Shown piece after piece: positions 6,556 to 14,499 of a DNA stretch of 17,185 nucleotides. A model generated the notes under the pieces. That model saw only the letters and a list, made by a program, of their open reading frames with translations. It was not told the DNA's origin and made no database searches. Numbering within the stretch: position 1 is the stretch's first letter; each line of letters begins with the position of its first letter. Both the position numbers and the translations under genes were made by a program. Source of the stretch: an uncultured Geobacteraceae bacterium (lineage in GTDB: Bacteria; Desulfobacterota; Desulfuromonadia; Desulfuromonadales; Geopsychrobacteraceae); assembly GCA_937958075.1 (NCBI GenBank), contig CALFFB010000177.1, forward strand, positions 1-17,185, in the 5' to 3' direction.

Positions 6556-7203
6556 ATGAAGTTTTTTATCGATACGGCGGAAGTCTCAGAAATCCGTGCC
6601 GCCCACGACCTCGGCCTGGTCGACGGAGTGACCACCAACCCGTCACTGATCGCCAAAAGCGGTCGTGACTTCAAAGAGGTGATCACCGAGATCACCAGCA
6701 TCGTCGATGGCCCCATCTCCGCTGAAGTCATTGCCCTGGACAGCGCCGGGATGCTGCGCGAAGGCAGGGAACTGGCGAAGATTCATGATAATATCGTCAT
6801 CAAGGTGCCGATGACCACGGAGGGTCTCAAGGCGACCAAGGCTTTTGCCGCCGAGGGCATCCATACCAATGTGACCCTGATCTTCTCGCCTCTGCAGGCC
6901 CTGCTGGCGGCCAAGGCCGGTGCCAGTTATATCTCCCCCTTTGTCGGACGATTGGACGATGTCGGCCATGAAGGGATGGAAGGGGTTGAGCAGATCCGTA
7001 CCATTTTTGACAATTACGGTTACGAGACGGAGATTATCGTGGCGTCGGTGCGCTCGCCCCTGCATGTCCTCAATGCCGGGCTTATCGGTGCCGATATCTG
7101 CACCATCCCCTACGCGGTGATGAAGCAGCTGGCCCAGCATCCCCTGACCGATGTCGGCATCGACAAGTTCCTTGCCGATTGGGAGAAAACCAAAGGGTCC
7201 TGA
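6556..7203 (+). CDS. fsa: Fructose-6-phosphate aldolase / small transaldolase
   Basis: This is a 215-residue class I aldolase of the FSA/TalC group, a cytoplasmic enzyme of sugar-phosphate interconversion. The start at 6556 is fixed by AAGGAG (6541-6546) nine bases upstream and by MKFFIDTAEVSEI, the usual N-terminus. An in-frame extension into the previous gene is rejected. DGVTTNPSLIAK (23-34) and the Schiff-base lysine in IVIKVPMT (Lys83) are clear, as are GIHTNVTLIFS, YISPFVGRLDD and a late IPYAVMKQL. Members of this group act as transaldolase (sedoheptulose 7-phosphate plus glyceraldehyde 3-phosphate) or as fructose-6-phosphate aldolase. The sequence read by eye does not decide between them. 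It is the last gene of the group and is followed by a strong terminator. Confidence 0.93.
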   Translation: MKFFIDTAEVSEIRAAHDLGLVDGVTTNPSLIAKSGRDFKEVITEITSIVDGPISAEVIALDSAGMLREGRELAKIHDNIVIKVPMTTEGLKATKAFAAEGIHTNVTLIFSPLQALLAAKAGASYISPFVGRLDDVGHEGMEGVEQIRTIFDNYGYETEIIVASVRSPLHVLNAGLIGADICTIPYAVMKQLAQHPLTDVGIDKFLADWEKTKGS

Positions 7204-7276
7204 ACGCCGGGTTGCCACCTTTTGTTAACCACTTCAGCAGGAAAATCAGCTGAAACTTTCACGTGTTTTATGAGCT

Positions 7277-7321
7277 GTCCGCCGGAGAAAATCAATTCAG
7301 ATTTCCGGCGGACGTTTTTTT
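7277..7321 (+). terminator. Rho-independent terminator after the folK-fsa group
   Basis: A perfect 10-base stem, GTCCGCCGGA (7277-7286) with TCCGGCGGAC (7304-7313), has a 17-base loop. After one G it is followed by seven T (7315-7321). It separates the aldolase from sucCD. Confidence 0.9.
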
Positions 7322-7332
7322 GGTCAGACCAC

Positions 7333-7362
7333 TTGACAGTCTCTTCTTCTCTCAGGTATACG
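7333..7362 (+). promoter_or_regulatory. Putative sigma-70 promoter for sucCD
   Basis: A consensus TTGACA (7333-7338) lies 12 bases after the terminator. TATACG (7357-7362) follows after 18 bases. This leaves a leader of about 80 bases before sucC, in which no riboswitch-like structure was recognised. Confidence 0.55.
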
Positions 7363-7450
7363 CATAAAGTCGGTATATATTGCTGCATTGTTTGGTCGCT
7401 GACGGACGAGAGATCCAAGCAATGAAACTTTCTAACCAGGTGAGGTCAGG

Positions 7451-8614
7451 ATGAATATTCACGAGTATCAAGCCAAGGCGATTCTGCGTCATTTCGGGGT
7501 TCCCGTACCGGATGGGCACGTGGTCTACAACAGTAATTCAGCGCGTGATTGGGCCAGACGATTGGGCGAAGGTCCCTGGGCGGTCAAGGCACAGATCCAT
7601 GCCGGTGGCCGGGGCAAGGGAGGCGGTGTCAAGATTGCCAAGACCGCCGATGAGGTCCGGCAGTATGCCAAGGATATGTTCGGCATGACCCTGATCACCC
7701 ACCAGACCGGTCCGGAAGGACGCATCGTCAAGCGGGTTCTGGTGGAAAACGGCTGTAACATCGCCGATGAATACTACATCTCCTTTCTCGTCGATCGGGC
7801 GACCGACCGGGTGACCCTGATGGCGTCAGCCGAAGGCGGCATGGATATCGAGGAAGTAGCGGCCAAGACGCCGGAAAAGCTCTTCTTCGAGGCGGTCGAC
7901 CCGGTTGTCGGCCTGACCGCTTTCCAGGCCCGTAAGGTTGCCTTCAAACTGGGATTCGATATGCCCCAGGTGAAGCAGGCGGTACCGCTGCTGCTGAATT
8001 TGTACAAGGCCTTTGTCGAGTCGGACTGCTCCCTGCTTGAGGTCAATCCCATGGTGAAAACGGCCGAAGGGAACCTGCTCTGTATTGATGCCAAGCTCAA
8101 CTTCGATGACAACGCCCTGTTCCGTCATCTGCGGATTCGCGACCTGCGCGACTACGACGAAGAAGATCCCATGGAGATCGAAGCCTCCCAGTACGATCTC
8201 TCCTATATCGCCCTGGACGGCAATATCGGCTGTATGGTCAACGGCGCCGGTCTGGCCATGGCGACCATGGACATTATCAAGCACTGCGGCGGCGAGCCGG
8301 CCAACTTCCTCGACGTCGGGGGCGGCGCTACCATCGAGCGGGTCACCGAAGCCTTCAAAATCATTCTTTCCGATGACAAGGTGAAGGGGATTCTGGTCAA
8401 TATTTTCGGCGGCATCATGAAGTGCGACGTTATCGCGACGGGTGTCATTGAGGCAGCCAAGCAGGTCGGCGTCACAGTTCCCCTGGTGGTGCGCCTTGAG
8501 GGAACCAACGTCGACAAGGGGCGTGCGTTGCTGGCGGAATCGGGCCTGAATATCGTCAGTGCCGAGGGGATGGCGGACGCTGCGGAAAAAATCGTGAAAG
8601 CCGTAAACGGCTAA
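7451..8614 (+). CDS. sucC: Succinyl-CoA ligase (ADP-forming), beta subunit
   Basis: SucC carries the ATP-grasp nucleotide site and dimer contacts of succinyl-CoA synthetase, the TCA-cycle enzyme interconverting succinyl-CoA and succinate with ATP formation. The 387-residue length matches the family (E. coli 388). The N-terminus MNIHEYQAKAILRHFGVPVP is typical. VKAQIHAGGRGKGGGVK (45-61) contains the nucleotide-binding Lys46 and glycine loop. LLEVNPMV, the metal-binding region near VNGAGLAMATMD, FLDVGGGA and VNIFGGIMKCD follow in the expected order. A GGTGAGG site precedes the ATG. sucD begins 12 bases downstream, so the two subunits are made from one transcript. Nucleotide preference is assigned by family habit. 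Confidence 0.97.
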   Translation: MNIHEYQAKAILRHFGVPVPDGHVVYNSNSARDWARRLGEGPWAVKAQIHAGGRGKGGGVKIAKTADEVRQYAKDMFGMTLITHQTGPEGRIVKRVLVENGCNIADEYYISFLVDRATDRVTLMASAEGGMDIEEVAAKTPEKLFFEAVDPVVGLTAFQARKVAFKLGFDMPQVKQAVPLLLNLYKAFVESDCSLLEVNPMVKTAEGNLLCIDAKLNFDDNALFRHLRIRDLRDYDEEDPMEIEASQYDLSYIALDGNIGCMVNGAGLAMATMDIIKHCGGEPANFLDVGGGATIERVTEAFKIILSDDKVKGILVNIFGGIMKCDVIATGVIEAAKQVGVTVPLVVRLEGTNVDKGRALLAESGLNIVSAEGMADAAEKIVKAVNG

Positions 8615-8626
8615 GGGAGAGATACA

Positions 8627-9499
8627 ATGAGTATTCTGATCGATAAAAACACCAAGGTCATTACCCAGGGAATCACCGGTGCGACCGGTCTGTTCCATGC
8701 GCAGGGGGCCCGTGATTACGGCACCCAGATGGTCGGTGGCGTGACTCCCGGCAAAGGCGGTACCAGCGTTGACGGATTCCCGATTTTCAATACGGTGGAA
8801 GACGCCGTTAAAGAGACCGGGGCCACCGCTTCGGTTATCTATGTTCCACCCATCGGCAGCGCCGACGCCATTATGGAAGCAGTGGATGCCGGCATCGAAC
8901 TGGTGATCTGCATCACCGAGGGGGTTCCGGTGCTCGACATGGTCAAGGTCCGCAAGTACATGGAAGGCAGGAACTGCCGCCTTATCGGCCCCAACTGCCC
9001 CGGGGTCATCACCCCCGGTCAGTGCAAGATCGGCATCATGCCCGGTTATATTCACAAGCCTGGTCCGGTGGGCGTTGTGTCCCGTTCCGGCACCCTGACC
9101 TATGAGGCCGTGTGGCAGCTGACAACCCGCGACATCGGTCAGACCACCTGCGTCGGTATCGGCGGCGACCCTGTCAACGGGACCAGCCATCTTGATGTTC
9201 TCCAGATGTTTGAAGCCGACCCGGACACCAAGGCCGTCATCATGATCGGGGAGATCGGCGGCGACGCTGAAGAACAGGCTGCGGCCTACGTGCGTGACCA
9301 TATGACCAAGCCGGTGGCTGCCTTTATCGCCGGGGCGACGGCTCCCTCCGGCAAGCGTATGGGCCACGCCGGTGCCATCATCTCCGGCGGCAAAGGGGAT
9401 GCGGCGAGCAAGAAGGCGTTCCTTGCTGAATGCGGTATCAGCGTTGCTGAATCACCGGCGGAAATGGCCGAAGCCCTGCTCAAGGTCTGGACGCCCTGA
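8627..9499 (+). CDS. sucD: Succinyl-CoA ligase (ADP-forming), alpha subunit
   Basis: SucD binds CoA and carries the phosphohistidine intermediate. Its 290 residues match the family. The N-terminal Rossmann-like CoA-binding domain shows TQGITGATGLFHAQGARDYGT (13-33) and GVTPGKGGTSVDGFPIF. RLIGPNCPGVI (118-128) and the second half VSRSGTLTYEAVWQLT follow. The active-site histidine is His247 in GKRMGHAGAIISGGKG. A GGGAGAG site just after the sucC stop lies six bases before the ATG. The gene is the last of the operon and a strong hairpin terminator follows about 50 bases downstream. Confidence 0.97.
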   Translation: MSILIDKNTKVITQGITGATGLFHAQGARDYGTQMVGGVTPGKGGTSVDGFPIFNTVEDAVKETGATASVIYVPPIGSADAIMEAVDAGIELVICITEGVPVLDMVKVRKYMEGRNCRLIGPNCPGVITPGQCKIGIMPGYIHKPGPVGVVSRSGTLTYEAVWQLTTRDIGQTTCVGIGGDPVNGTSHLDVLQMFEADPDTKAVIMIGEIGGDAEEQAAAYVRDHMTKPVAAFIAGATAPSGKRMGHAGAIISGGKGDAASKKAFLAECGISVAESPAEMAEALLKVWTP

Positions 9500-9548
9500 G
9501 TACAGGAATTCATGCTTTTGCGCTCAACAGCTACACCCTTCCAGTAAT

Positions 9549-9581
9549 GGGGCCGGCGGTAACGCCGGCCCCTTCATTTTT
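9549..9581 (+). terminator. Rho-independent terminator after sucCD
   Basis: A perfect 10-base GC-rich stem, GGGGCCGGCG (9549-9558) with CGCCGGCCCC (9563-9572), closes a GTAA loop. It is followed by TTCATTTTT. Confidence 0.88.
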
Positions 9582-9681
9582 CGGTCGACCCGCTGCTGTC
9601 CGGCCGATTCTCCATTTGCTCGAAATGGCCGGGCGCTGTATCCTCAGGGGCGATCGACAACCTTGCCTACGGGGAATTGCC

Positions 9682-11040
9682 ATGTCTCTAACACACAGGA
9701 ATCTGCTGGTTGTTGATGATGACGCAGCCATGCGTCACATGCTGCGACTGGTGCTTGAGGATCAGGGGTACCGTGTCACGGAAGCGGCCACAGGTCGGGA
9801 AGCCGTATCCCGGATAGGCAAAGAGACCTTCGCCGCGATTCTCTGTGACATCCGCATGCCGGACATGGATGGCCTCAGCTTTTTGCAACAGTCAGAGGTC
9901 AGGGCCCTTGACAGCACCATCATTATGATGAGTGCCTACGGCAGCATCGACACGGCGCTGGAATGTATCAAGCGCGGTGCCTACGACTATATATCCAAGC
10001 CCTTTAAACCCGACGAAGTGATTCTGACCCTGCGCAAGGCCGAGGAACGCCAGCATTTGCGGCAGGAGAACAGCAGTCTGAAGCAGGCGCTGAAAGACCG
10101 CGACGAGCGTTTTACCACCGACAGTATTCTGAGTGTCAGCCCCCGGATGAATGAGGTTCTGGAGCAGGTGCGCAAGGTGGCGAAGTCCGACTCGCCGGTA
10201 CTGATCAAGGGCGAGACCGGAACCGGCAAGGAGCTCATTGCCAAAGCCTTGCACGGTGACAGCGGGCGCCGGGGGGAGTTCCTCGCCATCAATTGCAGCG
10301 CCCTGACCGCCGGACTGCTGGAGTCGGAGCTTTTCGGTCATGTCAAGGGGGCCTTTACCGGTGCCCAGCGCGACAAGCAGGGGTTGTTCGCCGTTGCGTC
10401 CGGCGGCACCCTGTTCCTGGACGAGATTGCCGATCTGCCGCTGGAGTTGCAGCCGAAACTGCTGCGGGTATTGCAGGAAGGGGAAATCCGCAAGGTTGGC
10501 GACACCCGTTCGCAGCGGATTGATACTCGAGTGGTTGCGGCGTCAGGAACGGATTTGTGGCAGGCGGTGGAGGCCCGGAGGTTTCGCGGCGATCTCTATT
10601 ACCGGCTGGCGGTGATCGATATCAGCCTGCCGCCGCTGCGTGAACGGCCCGAAGATGTGCTGCCCCTGGCGCAGCACTTCATAAAACGGTTCTGTGCCCG
10701 TGAGCATTGTCCGGTGCCGGTACTGGCAGCAGAGGCACAAACCCAGCTGCTGAACTACCACTGGCCCGGTAATGTCCGCGAACTGGAAAACTATCTGGAA
10801 AAGGCCCTGATACTCAATACGGCCGACACCCTTGAGTTGCCGCCACCGGGGCAGGGAAAACAGGACCGATCTGAGCCTTTGCCCGACGACCTGTCCTTGA
10901 AGACAGCGGCGCAGCGCCTGGAGGAGCGCTTTATCCGTGCGGCCCTGGAACGCACCGGCGGCAATCGCACCCAGGCCGCGCATTTGTTGGAGATCAGCCT
11001 GCGGGCTCTGATGTATAAAATCAAGGATTACGGAATCTAA
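9682..11040 (+). CDS. Sigma-54-dependent response regulator (NtrC family), orphan
   Basis: The 452-residue protein has the full three-part NtrC layout. The receiver domain (about 6-120) has the acidic cluster VVDDD (10-14), phosphoacceptor Asp56 in CDIRMPDMDG, switch residue Ser84 and Lys106. The AAA+ domain (about 145-380) has Walker A GETGTGKE (177-184), the sigma-54 contact loop GAFTGA (223-228), Walker B TLFLDE (243-248) and PGNVRELEN. The C-terminal Fis-type helix-turn-helix ends NRTQAAHLLEISLRALMYKIKDYGI. It should activate promoters read by sigma-54 when phosphorylated. ATG 9682 starts directly at the receiver domain; a longer frame from 9547 would read through the sucD terminator. No histidine kinase is next to it, so its signal and targets are unknown. 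Its stop overlaps the convergent transporter by four bases. Confidence 0.95.
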   Translation: MSLTHRNLLVVDDDAAMRHMLRLVLEDQGYRVTEAATGREAVSRIGKETFAAILCDIRMPDMDGLSFLQQSEVRALDSTIIMMSAYGSIDTALECIKRGAYDYISKPFKPDEVILTLRKAEERQHLRQENSSLKQALKDRDERFTTDSILSVSPRMNEVLEQVRKVAKSDSPVLIKGETGTGKELIAKALHGDSGRRGEFLAINCSALTAGLLESELFGHVKGAFTGAQRDKQGLFAVASGGTLFLDEIADLPLELQPKLLRVLQEGEIRKVGDTRSQRIDTRVVAASGTDLWQAVEARRFRGDLYYRLAVIDISLPPLRERPEDVLPLAQHFIKRFCAREHCPVPVLAAEAQTQLLNYHWPGNVRELENYLEKALILNTADTLELPPPGQGKQDRSEPLPDDLSLKTAAQRLEERFIRAALERTGGNRTQAAHLLEISLRALMYKIKDYGI

Positions 11041-11927
11041 CGAACCTGTGCGGGCTTTGCGTTTCGAGGGCTGGCCACGTCTGCTCGTTTGATCCAGAGT
11101 TCATGCAGTAACAGAGACAGCAGCAATACCCCGCCACCGATACTCAGGCGCAGCAGATCCGCGTCGCGATTCCAGATCACCAGATTAACGACCAGCCCCG
11201 CCGGTATCAAGGCGTTGTTCATGATGGCGAGGGTGCCGGCATCGACCAGAGTTGCTCCCTTGTTCCAGAAGAAGTATCCCAGTCCGGACGCCACGACCCC
11301 GAGATAGATGAGAACGCACCACTGCACGGCTGTCGTCGGCAGTCTGCTGCTGTCCCCCATGAGCAGCCACAGCACGCTGGTGACCACCAGCGCTCCCAGA
11401 TAGAAATAGCCGAACAGGTGGCGTTGCGGCAGTTCCGGCCGATCCCGCTCGATAAGAACCTTGTAGCCGACCTGTCCCAGGGCAAAACAGATGTTGGCGC
11501 CCTGGACCACCAGAAAACCAGTGAAAAGCTGGCTGCCTATGGGGTTGTAGCGGATAATGGCGGCACCGATAACCGCCAGAACAGCGGTGACCAGATAGCC
11601 GAAACGGAAGCGTCCCTGCATCAGATCGTTGATCAGAGTGACATAGATGGGGGTCAGGATGGTGAATATGAGAACTTCCGGAACCGTCAGCAGTTGAAAG
11701 GAATGGAAGTAAAATACATACATCAACCCTAATTGCACCGCGCCCAGAATCATGACCTTGATGGCCAGGGCCACAGGAGCCTTGCGCAGCAGGGGCAGAA
11801 ACACCAAAGCTGCCAGACCGACCCGCATGAGGACGGAAAAGTAGGAGTCAACCTGCCCGGCCAGATAAACACCGATCAGACTGAAAGAAAAGGCCCAGAG
11901 CAGGGTCATGCCGACAAGGTAGTACAT
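11037..11927 (-). CDS. EamA/DMT-family transporter, YigM-like
   Basis: This 296-residue inner-membrane protein has about ten hydrophobic segments arranged as two EamA repeats. LLWAFSFSLIGVYLAGQVDSYF at the N-terminus and the later GVVASGLGYFFWNKGATLVDAGTLAIMNN closely match, from memory, E. coli YigM. YigM is annotated as a carboxylate/amino acid/amine transporter and reported to take up biotin. Biotin as substrate here is inference from similarity; no biotin gene or biotin operator is nearby. The start at 11927 has AGGTGA about six bases upstream on the minus strand. It appears to have its own promoter in the 128-base gap behind the pirin gene. Confidence 0.85.
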   Translation of the reverse strand: MYYLVGMTLLWAFSFSLIGVYLAGQVDSYFSVLMRVGLAALVFLPLLRKAPVALAIKVMILGAVQLGLMYVFYFHSFQLLTVPEVLIFTILTPIYVTLINDLMQGRFRFGYLVTAVLAVIGAAIIRYNPIGSQLFTGFLVVQGANICFALGQVGYKVLIERDRPELPQRHLFGYFYLGALVVTSVLWLLMGDSSRLPTTAVQWCVLIYLGVVASGLGYFFWNKGATLVDAGTLAIMNNALIPAGLVVNLVIWNRDADLLRLSIGGGVLLLSLLLHELWIKRADVASPRNAKPAQVR

Positions 11928-11973
11928 GGAAAGTCACCTCGTGTTGTGTTGAAAAAGGACGAACCGAAGTGGC

Positions 11974-12002
11974 AATCTACGCGATGTTCGATATCTCGTC
12001 AA
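11974..12002 (-). promoter_or_regulatory. Putative sigma-70 promoter for the YigM-like transporter
   Basis: On the minus strand, TTGACG (12002 to 11997) is followed after 17 bases by TAGATT (11979 to 11974), about 46 bases before the start codon. This suggests the transporter is transcribed separately from the pirin gene. Confidence 0.5.
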
Positions 12003-12055
12003 CTCTTAAAGTTCCAGAAATGGTTTACTAGATAGCTGGACGCGAGGATCCAAGC

Positions 12056-12973
12056 TTACTTTTCCGGCAGGGGGATGAATTCCGGGTCATCGGGAACAGC
12101 TGGAAAGCGCCCGTTGCACCAGTCGGATTTGGCCTGTTCAATGGCGCCCTGGCTGCTGGAAACGAAATTCCACCAGATATGACGTTTGCCCAGGGGCTCG
12201 CCGCCGATGAGAATGCAATGGGCGTCGTCGATGGCCTCCAGGACAACATCCATACCCGCTGTCAGGCAGGTCATGGTCTGCGCCGCCAGTTGACAATTGT
12301 CTATGTGCAGCGACCCTGAGACCAGGTAAAGGCCCCGCTCGGTCAGGTGGTTCGGCAGGGTCAGGCGCGTTCCCGCCGGCAGCTGAAGTTCACAGAAGAG
12401 AGTCGGCGAGAGAGTACGCACCGGTGAGGATAAACCCCAGGCGTCACCGACCAGGACCCGGATGCGCACCTGCTCGATGGTTGTTTCCGGGATATCCTGC
12501 GCCGGGTAATGGTGAAAATCCGGTTCCGTCGATTCGTGGTCCTCCGGCAGGGCCACCCACAGCTGCAGGGCGTGCAGCCCGTGTTCATGGGCGCGGATTT
12601 GCGGCGGGGTGCGTTCAGAATGAACAATGCCGCGCCCGGCGGTCATCCAGTTGATGGCCCCCGGGGTGATGGGTTGAACCGAGCCGAGGCTGTCGCGGTG
12701 GAGGATCTCCCCTGCGAACAGATAGGTCACCGTCGCCAGGTGGATATGCGGATGGGGGCGGACATCCACCCCCTTGCCGGGGGCAAAGGTCACCGGGCCC
12801 AGATGGTCGAAAAAGATGAAAGGGCCGATCATTGGAACCTGGGTCGACGGTAGACAGCGACGAACGAAAAAACCACCGAGGTCACGTTCGCGGGGCGCGA
12901 TAATGGCGTGAACTTTTGGGTGTACTGCAGTGCGCTCCTGACAATCGTCAAAATCCGTAGCAAATGAACTCAT
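12056..12973 (-). CDS. Pirin-family cupin protein
   Basis: The 305-residue product has the bicupin layout of pirins. The conserved iron ligands are all visible: His74 and His76 in VRPHPHIHLATVTYLF, and His118 and Glu120 in MTAGRGIVHSE. These correspond to His56, His58, His101 and Glu103 of human pirin. PMIGPFIFFDHLGP (47-60) before them and GLHALQLWVALP after them are also typical. Bacterial pirins include quercetin dioxygenases and regulatory proteins, so the exact role is open. Its ATG overlaps the stop of the upstream LuxR-type gene in the sequence ATGA (12973-12970), which points to translational coupling and a shared task. Confidence 0.92.
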   Translation of the reverse strand: MSSFATDFDDCQERTAVHPKVHAIIAPRERDLGGFFVRRCLPSTQVPMIGPFIFFDHLGPVTFAPGKGVDVRPHPHIHLATVTYLFAGEILHRDSLGSVQPITPGAINWMTAGRGIVHSERTPPQIRAHEHGLHALQLWVALPEDHESTEPDFHHYPAQDIPETTIEQVRIRVLVGDAWGLSSPVRTLSPTLFCELQLPAGTRLTLPNHLTERGLYLVSGSLHIDNCQLAAQTMTCLTAGMDVVLEAIDDAHCILIGGEPLGKRHIWWNFVSSSQGAIEQAKSDWCNGRFPAVPDDPEFIPLPEK

Positions 12974-14295
12974 GAAACCTCCTTGGGCGGTTGCTGGTGT
13001 GCGTTATGGAAAAAAGCCATGAGCCCTTTGCGTCCCCGCACACCCAGTTTGTCGCAGATGCGTTTCATATAGGTTTTTACCGTGGATTCGGAAATATTCA
13101 GCTGATCGGCAATATCACGGTAGGTCGAGCCATCCAGGCTGAGGGACAGCACGAGATGCTCCCGTTCCGACAGCTGTCTGCCAATGGAGTCCGGTATTCT
13201 GTTCGCTTCGGGCAGAGAATCGTCGGCTGTTATGGTTCGTGCCGCATCCGCAAGCTTGACCAGGTCAGCTGAGCGGCGCCGGTTGAGAAGATACAGGGTC
13301 AAAACCGCCAGGTTCAGGAACAAATGGCCGAACATGGCGATGGGGCTGGCGGCGACCAGCATCTGTTCACCGACCAGCTGCCCACCGTAAATTCCCAGAC
13401 ACAGGGTTGCCAGACCAAATCCGAAGGCGCGCAGAGGATTGCTGAAACCAAGGAGAAAGGCCAGCAGAAACAGATCGACGAAGCCCTGCCCGGCCTGGAG
13501 AAAAAACAGGCTCATGGCAACCGCCTCCGGACTTTCCCACTGCAGCATGACAAAGGCCGCCATCCCCAGGAGAACGCCCAGAACCAGGGCCATTTCACGG
13601 CTGATCCTGACGAGAAAAAGAGCACCGATCACGGCCGAAATGTAAAACGGCAACTCAATGCCAGCCGGTAATCCGTGGTGTTGATAAGCCGGATAGATCA
13701 CCGCATACATCAGGCCACTAACCACATGAAAAACAAAAATAAAGGGCAGGTAATGCCAGAGCTTGAAGCTTTCATCGACAACAGGGGGAACATCAGGTGA
13801 TGGCAGTAACAGCAGAAGCAAGGGCAGGGTGGCAACAATAACGGGAAGAAACCCGTGTCCCGGCAGCAACTGTAACAGCAGTAACGCCAGATTGGCCATA
13901 ATCAGCCCGGCCGCGGCACAGGCAAGGGGCGCGGTCGTGTCGTGCAGGCGACAGCAGGCCCGCAACGCCACAAACGCACCGCTGATGCTCAGCAGCGGTA
14001 ACAGCAAATGGCTGTAATCGGGCAGCAGCACCAGGATCAGGGACAGAATGATGGACAGCAGTACAGCAACAGGAGCGACCCGCACATAGAGATGACGAGG
14101 ACAGAATCCACCAATCAGCGCCAGGGCTCCGACATGAGGCAGCAGAAAGTAGCGCGTAGCTTCAGTAATGCCTGCCGCCGCTGTCAGCGGGCCGTTCATG
14201 GGAATCGCCAGCAGCCAGAACACAAAAACAGCAAAGAAAAACGCAGGCCGCAGGGTCAGCTTTGAGGAAAAAATAGACATAAAGACGGGTTTCAT
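12970..14295 (-). CDS. Membrane-embedded LuxR-type transcriptional regulator
   Basis: The protein has 441 residues in two parts. Residues 1 to about 355 are strongly hydrophobic with roughly twelve membrane segments, resembling an MFS-like membrane domain. The C-terminal 67 residues form a LuxR/GerE helix-turn-helix: LSEREHLVLSLSLDGSTYRDIADQL (375-399), then NISESTVKTYMKRICDKLGVRGRKGL. No receiver or PAS domain is present. The obvious inference is a one-component membrane sensor that binds DNA from the membrane. It sits divergent to the outer-membrane gene at 14500 and is coupled to the pirin gene, so both are candidate targets. Start choice is uncertain: ATG 14295 and ATG 14280 both lack a strong ribosome binding site. 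Confidence 0.88.
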   Translation of the reverse strand: MKPVFMSIFSSKLTLRPAFFFAVFVFWLLAIPMNGPLTAAAGITEATRYFLLPHVGALALIGGFCPRHLYVRVAPVAVLLSIILSLILVLLPDYSHLLLPLLSISGAFVALRACCRLHDTTAPLACAAAGLIMANLALLLLQLLPGHGFLPVIVATLPLLLLLLPSPDVPPVVDESFKLWHYLPFIFVFHVVSGLMYAVIYPAYQHHGLPAGIELPFYISAVIGALFLVRISREMALVLGVLLGMAAFVMLQWESPEAVAMSLFFLQAGQGFVDLFLLAFLLGFSNPLRAFGFGLATLCLGIYGGQLVGEQMLVAASPIAMFGHLFLNLAVLTLYLLNRRRSADLVKLADAARTITADDSLPEANRIPDSIGRQLSEREHLVLSLSLDGSTYRDIADQLNISESTVKTYMKRICDKLGVRGRKGLMAFFHNAHQQPPKEVS

Positions 14296-14382
14296 AAAAC
14301 GAGGTCGCAGTTGACAGCATCCCGGCAGAAACGCCGTTCAGTTTGTTGAAGGTATACCAAAAGTAATGAAAAAATAGCAAGG

Positions 14383-14411
14383 TTTACAAAAAGTCGACTG
14401 GTAATTTTCAA
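14383..14411 (-). promoter_or_regulatory. Putative promoter for the LuxR-pirin operon
   Basis: On the minus strand, TTGAAA (14411 to 14406), a 17-base spacer and TGTAAA (14388 to 14383) lie about 90 bases before the start. This is in the AT-rich 204-base region shared with the divergent envelope genes. No clear plus-strand promoter was found there, so that side may need an activator. Confidence 0.4.
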
Positions 14412-14499
14412 GAAATGACTTAACAGTACTCTTGATTTATTGTTCGGTTTGCTCGTTCAGGAACCTTTCTTTTGATCAGATTCGGGAGGACTGTCACAG

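Noticed and set aside
7826..9367. 513-codon open frame on the minus strand opposite sucC and sucD
   Set aside because: It is a mirror of the highly conserved sucCD frames in GC-rich DNA, is rich in His, Asp and Gly as such shadows are, and has no motif or ribosome binding site.
12046..12057. Adjacent BamHI and HindIII sites, like a cloning linker
   Set aside because: The second site overlaps the natural stop region of the pirin gene and the surroundings are continuous chromosomal sequence; chance is enough.
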